From the NCBI GenBank assembly GCA_036303105.1, contig JAXJBF010000137.1:1-64000 (forward strand): a stretch of DNA of 64,000 nt, in the 5' to 3' direction. Numbering within the stretch: position 1 is the first letter of the stretch; each line of letters starts with the position of its first letter. The translations under genes were made by a program, and so were the position numbers. Below are positions 33,451 through 41,268 of this stretch, one piece after another. A model generated the notes under the pieces. It saw nothing but the letters and a program-made list of their open reading frames with translations. It was not told where the DNA came from and did no database searches. This DNA is from UMGS1590 sp036303105 (GTDB taxonomy: Bacteria > Bacillota > Peptococcia > Peptococcales > Peptococcaceae).

Positions 33451-34272
33451 ATGAAAGAATCAATAGTTGTTAACTTTTTATATCGTACAATTCTAGGACG
33501 TTTCTTCTTAAAATTTTTAACACAGCCGTGTGTTTCACGACAGATGACGCGCTTTCTTGACAGCAAAATATCAGCATGGATGATACCTTTTTTTATAAAA
33601 AAACATCAAATAGATATGAGTCAATATCCTTCAACTCGATACCAATCTTTTAATGCATTTTTCACTAGAAAACGTTGTAAAATATATTTTGAGGAAAAAC
33701 AAAATAATTTTTTATATAGTCCTTGTGATGGGTGGCTGAGTATTTACAGAATAGAACCTAGTAATATTTTCAAGATCAAAAGAGCCAAATATAGTGTTCA
33801 ACAGCTTCTTCGAGATTCTAATTTGGCGGATAAATATACCAATGGGTTTTGTTATATCTTTAGACTGACTCCACAGCATTATCATAGGTATAATTATGTT
33901 TGTAGTGGAAAAACCTCTGCTACAAGACAAATCAATGGGATATTGCATTGTGTTCGACCAGTTGCATATGGTAGAAGACCCGTATATACAGAGAATAGTC
34001 GCTCCTATGAAATTATTCACTCAAATGTATTTGGTGATATCATTCAAATGGAAGTTGGTGCATTAATGATTGGAAAAATTTGCAACTTTCCCCATGAATT
34101 ATACGTTAATGGGGGACAGGAAAAAGGTTTTTTCTCTTTTGGTGGTTCTACAATTATTCTTCTAGTTCAAAAAGAAAAAATAAATATTCCAAATGAGTTA
34201 ACGCCTGCTTTTTATCAAGAAATTCCAATTAGACAAGATGATATTATCGGTTATATACAACCAAGAGGGTGA
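33451..34272 (+). CDS. psd: Phosphatidylserine decarboxylase proenzyme
   Basis: A 273-residue protein with the features of pyruvoyl-dependent Psd. SPCDGWLSIY includes the catalytic Asp, LTPQHYHRYN the conserved His residues, and KGFFSFGGSTIILL the self-cleavage site, GGST here in place of LGST, as in the shorter Clostridia-type enzymes. Cleavage between Gly and Ser would give a large beta and small alpha chain of about 35 residues. It starts 2 nt after the pssA stop, so the two form a phosphatidylethanolamine unit inside the Dlt-like operon. Confidence 0.9.
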   Translation: MKESIVVNFLYRTILGRFFLKFLTQPCVSRQMTRFLDSKISAWMIPFFIKKHQIDMSQYPSTRYQSFNAFFTRKRCKIYFEEKQNNFLYSPCDGWLSIYRIEPSNIFKIKRAKYSVQQLLRDSNLADKYTNGFCYIFRLTPQHYHRYNYVCSGKTSATRQINGILHCVRPVAYGRRPVYTENSRSYEIIHSNVFGDIIQMEVGALMIGKICNFPHELYVNGGQEKGFFSFGGSTIILLVQKEKINIPNELTPAFYQEIPIRQDDIIGYIQPRG

Positions 34273-34278
34273 AGAAAA

Positions 34279-34992
34279 ATGACTAATGGCACTATTTTAC
34301 TCATTGAAGATGATGAAGATATTCGTGAAAGTATTCGCATTCTCCTGGAAAGTGAAAATTATGTGATTCATGAGGCTGAAAATGGACATATGGGATTGGA
34401 TCTTCTTTCCGAAGAGACTGATTTAGTAATTCTTGATGTTATGATGCCAGGAATAAGTGGACTACGTACCTGCGAAGAAATACGGAAGCGCTCTAATGTT
34501 CCAGTACTTTTTTTAACTGCAAAAGCACAAGAATCAGATAAATTAATAGGCCTAATGGCTGGTGGAGATGATTATTTACCTAAACCTTTTTCTTATGCAG
34601 AATTGTTGGGGCGTGTAAAAGCATTAGTACGACGATATAATATTTATCTTGGACGCGTTAGTAATGCAATTGAAGCAGAAGAGTGGATCAGCAACGGTAA
34701 ACTGCGAGTTCATAAATCTTTTAATTCAGTTTATCTTCTTGATAAAGAAATAGAAATGTCTGATATTGAATATCATATTTTACTTTTACTGATGAGTCAT
34801 CCCAAGATGATTTTTTCAGCGCAAAAAATATATGAGAATGTATGGGACGAACCGTATTTCTATTCTTGCAATAGTACGGTAATGGTTCATATTAGAAAAT
34901 TACGTGTTAAAATTGAACAAGATCCAAAAAATCCAGTATATATAAAAACAGTATGGGGGAAGGGATATAAATTTGATACGGAAAAGGATTAA
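34279..34992 (+). CDS. OmpR-family response regulator of the Dlt-like operon
   Basis: A 237-residue regulator with acidic pocket LLIEDDED, phospho-acceptor D53 in LVILDVMMPG, Lys in YLPKPFSY and a winged-helix domain ending in VYIKTVWGKGYKFD. It starts 6 nt after psd with AGGGTGA upstream and overlaps its kinase by 20 nt. As the only DNA-binding protein of the operon it probably binds the three TTTAGAAT repeats at 26609-26649 and autoregulates the unit. That link is inference from repeat geometry and gene order. Confidence 0.9.
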   Translation: MTNGTILLIEDDEDIRESIRILLESENYVIHEAENGHMGLDLLSEETDLVILDVMMPGISGLRTCEEIRKRSNVPVLFLTAKAQESDKLIGLMAGGDDYLPKPFSYAELLGRVKALVRRYNIYLGRVSNAIEAEEWISNGKLRVHKSFNSVYLLDKEIEMSDIEYHILLLLMSHPKMIFSAQKIYENVWDEPYFYSCNSTVMVHIRKLRVKIEQDPKNPVYIKTVWGKGYKFDTEKD

Positions 34993-36298
34993 GCGCAATT
35001 CTCTATATATGCAATTATCACGTTTATTAATTTTTTCAGCATGTGTATCCTTTTTATTGTTTTTAGCTTTAGATTATATTAGTAATACTGCTATTGACCA
35101 TTATTTTCAGAAAACACAATACATAGAAAAACATGACAATGAAAAAATACATGAAATGCAAGATTTTATAGATAATCAATCAATCGGTTCACAAGACAGT
35201 GAAAGACTATGGGAATGGGCAAAACAGAACAAAATTGTATACCTTCAAATTATTAAAAATAATTTTTTGATTTTCGATTCTAAATTTCCAAACCAGGAAC
35301 TTTGGGAAGATGAGATCAAAATTAATAATTTTCCTTGGGATGAATATTTCACTGTTCTCTTAGCGGATGGTGAAGTGCATATATCTATTATAAGCTTATA
35401 TTCTTATCAGTTTTATAATTATGCTTTTATCTCAGAAATTATTGTGTGTTTTTGTATGTTTATTTTTCTTGTTCTGTTAGGAATTCGTAAAAAAATGGAT
35501 TATATTGCAAAACTTAGCGATGAAATTGATATTTTAAAAGGAGGTAGTTTAGATTACTCGATTACAGTGAAAGGAAACGATGAAATTGCAGCATTGGCCA
35601 ACGGACTTGAAAACATGCGATTATCTTTTTATGATCTTATTCAGAAAGAAGGAGAGATGGTCAGAGAAAACCAAAGAATGATCACAGAAATGTCGCATGA
35701 CTTGAGAACTCCAGTTACATCCATCATTCTCTATACAGAAATATTAAAAAAAGACGCATATAAAGATAGCGAGCATCAAAAGCTTTACTTAGAAAAGATT
35801 GAATTGAAGGCTAGACGTTTAAAGCAGCTTACAGATCATCTTTTTGAATATGCATTAGTAGCTCGTAATGGAGAAAATGATATTGAATTAGAAAATGCTG
35901 AATGGATTGAAACGCTTTTTTACGATGCATTCTCTGAAATGATTGCTTATTTAGAACAAAATGGCTTTATCGTCAATTTTTCAATGCAATGGCCTAAAAA
36001 GAAGATTTGCATTTCAACAGAATGGATAATACGTATAATGGATAATATTACGTCAAATATTATTAAATATGCTGATAAAAATGAGCCTGTTTATATTTCT
36101 TTTGTTAATAATGAAGCATGGGTTGGACTAAAAATTTCTAACTCTGTTTCTTCTAAAACAAATTCTAAAGAAGTTGAAAGTAATGGAATTGGTATTCAGA
36201 GCATGAAAAATATGATGCATCAAATGGGTGGAGAATGCAAGATCATAAAGCAGAAGAATAATTTTGAAGTTATACTGCTTTTTCCTTTTAAATTTTAA
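34973..36298 (+). CDS. Sensor histidine kinase of the Dlt-like operon
   Basis: A 441-residue kinase with helices at about 12-32 and 150-170 flanking an extracytoplasmic sensor loop of about 115 residues, unlike the loop-less kinases elsewhere in the window. A HAMP domain follows, then the H box EMSHDLRTPVTSIILY (around residue 240), N box MDNITSNIIKYA and a G box GIGIQSMKNMM. I take TTG at 34973 as the start, with AAGGGA upstream. It overlaps the regulator gene. It probably senses an envelope signal such as cationic peptides or surface charge; no ligand can be read from sequence. Confidence 0.88.
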   Translation: MIRKRIKRNSLYMQLSRLLIFSACVSFLLFLALDYISNTAIDHYFQKTQYIEKHDNEKIHEMQDFIDNQSIGSQDSERLWEWAKQNKIVYLQIIKNNFLIFDSKFPNQELWEDEIKINNFPWDEYFTVLLADGEVHISIISLYSYQFYNYAFISEIIVCFCMFIFLVLLGIRKKMDYIAKLSDEIDILKGGSLDYSITVKGNDEIAALANGLENMRLSFYDLIQKEGEMVRENQRMITEMSHDLRTPVTSIILYTEILKKDAYKDSEHQKLYLEKIELKARRLKQLTDHLFEYALVARNGENDIELENAEWIETLFYDAFSEMIAYLEQNGFIVNFSMQWPKKKICISTEWIIRIMDNITSNIIKYADKNEPVYISFVNNEAWVGLKISNSVSSKTNSKEVESNGIGIQSMKNMMHQMGGECKIIKQKNNFEVILLFPFKF

Positions 36299-36336
36299 CG
36301 GATTTAAAATACAAAAAATAATATGCTTTTAGCAAT

Positions 36337-36390
36337 AAAAAAACGAAACAACGTAATAAATGGCATTTTATTACGTTGTTTCGTTTTTTT
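36337..36390. terminator. Bidirectional terminator between the Dlt-like operon and clpB
   Basis: Perfect 24-bp arms (36337-36360 and 36367-36390) with loop TGGCAT. The outer arms are A- and T-runs, so it works for the + strand operon and the convergent clpB gene. Confidence 0.9.
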
Positions 36391-36420
36391 CATTTTTTAT
36401 AGTAAATTTAAGTTAAAAAA

Positions 36421-39027
36421 TTAATTTACTGTTTCAATTTGTGGTTGACACGATGCGATCAGTTCGCCATTTTCATTAAGATCTATTGATATTGTATCTC
36501 CTTCATGAACATCTCCCTCTAAAATTAAACGGGCGGCAAGTGTTTCAACATTCTTTTGAATGAAACGTTTTAAAGGTCGTGCACCATATACTGGATCATA
36601 ACCATTTTCTGTAATATAATTTTTTGCACTATTCGTTAATTTGATTTTCAGTTGTTGACCAGAAAGACGTTTATTCAAATTTTTAACCTGAAGATCAACA
36701 ATATAGCCAATATTTTTTTGAGTTAATGGACGAAACATAATAATTTCGTCTAAACGATTAAGAAATTCGGGACGAAAATGAGTACGTAAATCATTTTTTA
36801 CTAACTTTTTTGCTTGATCACTAATTGATCCATCTTCTTCGATGCCTTCAAGCAGATATTGAGAACCAAGATTAGAAGTCATAATTAAAATAGTATTTTT
36901 AAAATCAACTGTTCGACCTTGAGAATCAGTAATACGACCATCATCTAGCACCTGAAGGAGTACATTAAAAACATCTGGATGAGCTTTTTCGACTTCATCA
37001 AACAAAACGACTGAATAAGGTTTTCTTCGAACAGCCTCTGTTAATTGCCCGCCTTCTTCATAACCTACATATCCTGGAGGAGCTCCAATTAGACGCGAAA
37101 CAGAATATTTTTCCATATATTCACTCATGTCAATACGCACCATATTATTTTCATCATCAAACAAAGCTTCTGCTAATGTTTTAGCCAGCTCAGTTTTCCC
37201 AACACCAGTAGGACCGAGGAAGAGGAAGGAACCAATTGGTTTGGTTGGATCTTTTATACCAGCCTTAGAACGAATGATAGCATCGGCTACTTTTTCAACA
37301 GCTTCGTCTTGTCCAATGACACGTTCATGCAGTTGTTTATCTAGATGCAAAATTTTTTGGCGTTCACCTTGCGTAAGTTTGGCAACAGGAATTCCGGTCC
37401 ATCTAGAAACGATAGTTGCAATTTCATCTTCATCAACTGCTTCATGAACTAATTTTAGTGTGTTACTTTTGATCTTATTTTCTTCAGCTTCCAATTCACG
37501 TTGTAATTTTGGTAAAACGCCATATTGCAATTCGGACATTTTCGCCAAATCGCCTTGTCGCTCTGCTAATTCAATTTGATTATGAACATCAGCAATTTGA
37601 TCGCGCAATTTTGCAGGTCGTTCAACAGCATTTTTTTCATTTTCCCACTGTGTATTAAGTACCTTTAATTTGTCTTCATTATCTGCAAGTTCTTTTTTTA
37701 CGTTTTGCAAACGTTCTTTACTTAAAGAATCATTTTCTTTTTCAAGGGACATTTCATCAAGTTTAAGTTGAAGATTACGGTGTTCCAGTTCATCAATTTC
37801 TTCTGGCTTTGAATTTTGCTCTGTCTTAATTTGTGCACATGCCTCATCTATTAAGTCAATAGCTTTATCTGGAAGAAACCGATCAGTAATATAACGATCT
37901 GAAAGAGAAGCTGCAGAAATAAGTGCATTGTCAGTAATACGAACACCATGGTACGTTTGATAATTCTCCCGTAGTCCACGTAAAATGGTTATAGTCTCAT
38001 CGACTGTCGGTTCATCAACTAAGACACGTTGAAAACGACGTTCAAGAGCAGCATCTTTTTCAATATATTGACGATACTCATTTAACGTTGTTGCGCCAAT
38101 ACAATGCAGTTCTCCACGAGCTAACATAGGTTTTAACAAATTTCCTGCGTCCATTGCACCATCAGTTTTCCCTGCGCCAACAATTAAATGCAATTCATCG
38201 ATGAATAGAATAATGCGACCATCGCTTTTTTTAACTTCATTGAGAACTGCCTTTAATCGCTCTTCAAATTCACCTCGATATTTTGCACCGGCAACAAGGG
38301 AGCCCATATCCAACGAAAAGATGGTTTTATCTTTTAACGAATCTGGAACATCCCCTTTAACAATACGTTCTGCCAAACCTTCAACTACGGCGGTTTTACC
38401 AACACCAGGTTCACCGATAAGAACAGGATTATTTTTTGTTTTTCTAGAAAGAATACGAACAACATTGCGGATTTCTTCATCACGACCAATAATAGGATCT
38501 AATTTTTGGTTTCGTGCTTTTTCGACTAAATCTTGTCCATACTTTTTTAAACTATCATAGGTTTCCTCAGGACTATCTGTTGTAACAGTCTGGTTTCCAC
38601 GAATATCTTTTAATACATGAAGGAAATTATCTAATGTAATATCATACTGTCGAAATAAATTTGATATAGAGGGACTAGGGTGCCTTAACATTGCAAGAAA
38701 AAGATGTTCAACAGATACATATTCATCTCCCATACGCTTTGCTTCATCTTCAGCATAATTCAACGTATGATTCAAATATTGGCCAACATATTGTTGACCA
38801 CCCTGCGATTTTACCTTTGCATCTAAATTATGTTTTAGGCTATTTTGAAATGCTTTCTGGTCAATGCCCATTTTTTCTATTAATTGAGCAATTAAACTAT
38901 TATCTTGATGCGTTAAAGCATATAAAAGATGCTCTTGTTCAATTTCCTGATTTCCGAAATCTAATGCAATTTTTTGCAAGTCATTGATTGCTTCAATTGA
39001 CTTTTTGGTGAATTTATCAACTTGCAT
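36421..39027 (-). CDS. clpB: ATP-dependent chaperone ClpB
   Basis: An 868-residue Hsp100 disaggregase. Clp N-repeats (1-145), AAA+ domain 1 (GEPGVGKTAV, LFIDELH), the long coiled middle domain (about 400-530), AAA+ domain 2 (GPTGVGKTELAK, VVLFDEVEKAHPDV) and the C-terminal ClpB cap are all present. With DnaK it rescues aggregated proteins. The ATG at 39027 has AAGGAGG 9 nt upstream; the upstream ATG at 39054 coincides with the predicted transcription start and is unlikely to be used. A perfect CIRCE element overlaps its promoter, so HrcA should repress it. Confidence 0.97.
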   Translation of the reverse strand: MQVDKFTKKSIEAINDLQKIALDFGNQEIEQEHLLYALTHQDNSLIAQLIEKMGIDQKAFQNSLKHNLDAKVKSQGGQQYVGQYLNHTLNYAEDEAKRMGDEYVSVEHLFLAMLRHPSPSISNLFRQYDITLDNFLHVLKDIRGNQTVTTDSPEETYDSLKKYGQDLVEKARNQKLDPIIGRDEEIRNVVRILSRKTKNNPVLIGEPGVGKTAVVEGLAERIVKGDVPDSLKDKTIFSLDMGSLVAGAKYRGEFEERLKAVLNEVKKSDGRIILFIDELHLIVGAGKTDGAMDAGNLLKPMLARGELHCIGATTLNEYRQYIEKDAALERRFQRVLVDEPTVDETITILRGLRENYQTYHGVRITDNALISAASLSDRYITDRFLPDKAIDLIDEACAQIKTEQNSKPEEIDELEHRNLQLKLDEMSLEKENDSLSKERLQNVKKELADNEDKLKVLNTQWENEKNAVERPAKLRDQIADVHNQIELAERQGDLAKMSELQYGVLPKLQRELEAEENKIKSNTLKLVHEAVDEDEIATIVSRWTGIPVAKLTQGERQKILHLDKQLHERVIGQDEAVEKVADAIIRSKAGIKDPTKPIGSFLFLGPTGVGKTELAKTLAEALFDDENNMVRIDMSEYMEKYSVSRLIGAPPGYVGYEEGGQLTEAVRRKPYSVVLFDEVEKAHPDVFNVLLQVLDDGRITDSQGRTVDFKNTILIMTSNLGSQYLLEGIEEDGSISDQAKKLVKNDLRTHFRPEFLNRLDEIIMFRPLTQKNIGYIVDLQVKNLNKRLSGQQLKIKLTNSAKNYITENGYDPVYGARPLKRFIQKNVETLAARLILEGDVHEGDTISIDLNENGELIASCQPQIETVN

Positions 39028-39060
39028 ATCCAATTGCCTCCTTAGCTTTTTCATAGATAT

Positions 39061-39089
39061 ATTATAGCACCATTTATTAGCACTCGCAA
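39061..39089 (-). promoter_or_regulatory. clpB promoter
   Basis: On the minus strand TTGCGA (39089-39084), a 17-bp spacer and TATAAT (39066-39061). The -35 box lies inside the CIRCE element. Confidence 0.75.
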
Positions 39090-39103
39090 TAGATGAGTGC
39101 TAA
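39077..39103. promoter_or_regulatory. CIRCE element (HrcA operator)
   Basis: TTAGCACTC (39077-39085), nine bases, GAGTGCTAA (39095-39103): an exact match to the CIRCE consensus. It covers the -35 region of the clpB promoter, so HrcA binding would block RNA polymerase. Confidence 0.95.
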
Positions 39104-39202
39104 TATTTTCTCTTGATATATATTATCCTGTTAATTATAGTAATATATATGCTATACTGAGCATAACATTATTATTTTTCAATACGAAAGAGGAGATGAC
39201 AG

Positions 39203-40237
39203 ATGAAAATTTCAGATATTTTAAAAGATGCCTTTTCGCTAAAAAATGACACCGCAGAGCAAGAGGAGATTCGTACCCGATTGATCGAAGGAGGACAAGT
39301 TTCAGGATCAAATCTAGGAATACTAATGCTCGCTATTTTAATTGCATCAATCGGCCTAAACATGAATTCTACGGCAGTCATCATTGGCGCAATGTTAATT
39401 TCACCGCTAATGGGTAGTATCCAGGCAGCTGCTTACGGAATTGCAAGTGCCGATTTAAAACTATTTCGCAAATCTTCAATCGGCTTATTTTTTCAAATTT
39501 TCCTTAGTTTATTAACTTCAACTTTATATTTTAAAATTTCTCCTATTTCAACAGCGACATCTGAACTTCTAGCACGCACTCAGCCAACCATATGGGATGT
39601 TTTAATTGCACTATGCGGTGGTTTAGCTGGTATTATCGGTATGACTAGAACAGAAAAAACCAATGTTTTGCCAGGTGTTGCTATTGCAACAGCGCTTATG
39701 CCACCACTTTGCACTTGTGGATATGGTATTGCAACGGGACAATGGGAATTTTTATGGGGAGCCGGATATCTTTTCTGTGTAAATGCATATTTCATCTTAT
39801 TTGCATCGACGTTAATTCTTGAAATATTAAATGTACCCAAAAAACATGTGATGTTAAGTAATAAACAGAGACAGGCAATAAAAAGAAAAATTATTATAAA
39901 TACGATTATAGTTATTTTGCCTAGCATATTTGTTGCTTACAACATGGTCCAAACAGCTAATAATGACAGAAATTCTATAACCGGTTTTTCTGATTCTCAA
40001 ACAACAGTTAGCGTTGAAACGTTATCAGAAGAAGCCTCGATTTTATTCCCAGATATTTCAGCGCTTAGTGTCAAACAAGTTGAAAACGTTAACATGAACA
40101 ATGGATCAATGTCTCAAGCCTTGGAATTAGATGTAAAATTATCTGAGGCTTTCAGCGACATTGAAAAGCAACAATTTAAAGAGTGGATAGAATATATTTA
40201 TCAGGAAAATATTGCTATCAACTATATTATTCAATGA
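39203..40237 (+). CDS. DUF389-family membrane protein
   Basis: A 344-residue protein with about seven helices and the DUF389 hallmark STAVIIGAMLISPLMGSI, followed by KTNVLPGVAIATALMPPL. The C-terminal 90 residues after the last helix are hydrophilic. DUF389 proteins are widespread and of unknown function; they resemble small-molecule transporters. AGAGGAG precedes the ATG. It is divergent from clpB and shares the 150-bp spacer that contains the CIRCE, but no promoter of its own is clear. Confidence 0.9.
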   Translation: MKISDILKDAFSLKNDTAEQEEIRTRLIEGGQVSGSNLGILMLAILIASIGLNMNSTAVIIGAMLISPLMGSIQAAAYGIASADLKLFRKSSIGLFFQIFLSLLTSTLYFKISPISTATSELLARTQPTIWDVLIALCGGLAGIIGMTRTEKTNVLPGVAIATALMPPLCTCGYGIATGQWEFLWGAGYLFCVNAYFILFASTLILEILNVPKKHVMLSNKQRQAIKRKIIINTIIVILPSIFVAYNMVQTANNDRNSITGFSDSQTTVSVETLSEEASILFPDISALSVKQVENVNMNNGSMSQALELDVKLSEAFSDIEKQQFKEWIEYIYQENIAINYIIQ

Positions 40238-40241
40238 TAGG

Positions 40242-40276
40242 AAAAAAACGCAAAACTATAGATCTATAGTTTTGCG
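40242..40276 (-). terminator. 28-bp perfect palindrome with T-run on the minus strand
   Basis: A perfect 28-bp palindrome at 40249-40276 (core ATAGATCTAT) is followed on the minus strand by seven T (40248-40242). It lies just beyond the DUF389 stop and would stop minus-strand transcription coming from the recombinase gene. Confidence 0.6.
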
Positions 40277-40327
40277 CACAGATAAACTTCGCATAATAAA
40301 TATTATGTTAACTTTTTTATTTAATAA

Positions 40328-40360
40328 TTTTAGCGTCCAATAAGCCATTGGACGCTAAAA
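40328..40360. terminator. Terminator-like hairpin after the recombinase gene
   Basis: Perfect 13-bp arms TTTTAGCGTCCAA (40328-40340) and TTGGACGCTAAAA (40348-40360) with a 7-nt loop, 5 nt beyond the stop of the minus-strand recombinase gene. Confidence 0.65.
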
Positions 40361-40365
40361 TCTGC

Positions 40366-41268
40366 CTAGCTAGATCTAGGATGAAATTCATGGTATTGTC
40401 TTTCAATATCTTTAAACGCTATATGAACATAAATTTGTGTTGTTGAGATATCGGAATGTCCAAGCATCTCCTGTATAGCACGTAAATCAACACCGTTTTC
40501 TAAAAGATGTGTAGCAAATGTATGTCGGATAGTATGTGGTGTTACGCTAAAAGGTATTCCAGCTAATTTCGCGTATTTTTTTATAATTTTCCATATCGCT
40601 TGTCGGCTCATAGGTTGCTGGCGATTTGATAAAAACAAATGCTCATTCGGCTTCACATGCATAGAACTTCTAGCTTGTAAATACTCAGTAATGCATTTTT
40701 TAGCCATATTCCCAAAAGGTATTAATCGCTCTTTGCTACCTTTTCCAATCACACGAATAAACTGTTCTTCTGAATAATAACGATCTAATGTTAGATCAAC
40801 CAACTCCGATACTCGAATGCCTGTTGCATACATTAATTCAAGAATTGCCACATCTCTTTTCCCATATATTGTATTTCTTGGCACACTATTAATCATTGCA
40901 TCTATCTGTTCCAAAGTAAGTACCAAAGGAAGTTTACTTGTTTTTTTAACGTGATCAACAACAGTGAGTGTCTGTAATAGAATCCCATTTTCAGCAAGGT
41001 AATTTACGAAACCTTTTAACGCTGTAATTTTTCTTGCAATTGTAGTTGCCTTGTATTGTTTTCCAAGGTTATTTTTATATTTATGTATGGTTAGCTGATC
41101 TATATTAATGAGCGTCTGATCTTCTTTGATTAACCATTTATAAAATTGAGTTAAGTCGATACGATAACTTTCAATTGTATTTTCGGACAGGCCCTTTTCA
41201 ACAGAGAGCATAAGCAAATAGTCAGTTAAAATGTTTTCAAAGTCATCCAATTTTATATCACTTCTCAC
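40366..41268 (-). CDS. Tyrosine recombinase XerC/XerD-like
   Basis: A 300-residue tyrosine recombinase. The N-terminal SAM-like core-binding domain (about 8-95) is followed by the catalytic domain with Arg in ATGIRVSEL, Lys in GKGSKERLIPF, HTIRHTFATH, LGHSDISTT and nucleophile Tyr in TQIYVHI. Length and motifs match chromosomal dimer-resolving Xer proteins rather than phage integrases. GTG is the start and overlaps the pcrA stop by 4 nt, so it is translated with the helicase. Whether it is XerC, XerD or a specialised Xer is not clear. Confidence 0.9.
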   Translation of the reverse strand: MRSDIKLDDFENILTDYLLMLSVEKGLSENTIESYRIDLTQFYKWLIKEDQTLINIDQLTIHKYKNNLGKQYKATTIARKITALKGFVNYLAENGILLQTLTVVDHVKKTSKLPLVLTLEQIDAMINSVPRNTIYGKRDVAILELMYATGIRVSELVDLTLDRYYSEEQFIRVIGKGSKERLIPFGNMAKKCITEYLQARSSMHVKPNEHLFLSNRQQPMSRQAIWKIIKKYAKLAGIPFSVTPHTIRHTFATHLLENGVDLRAIQEMLGHSDISTTQIYVHIAFKDIERQYHEFHPRSS

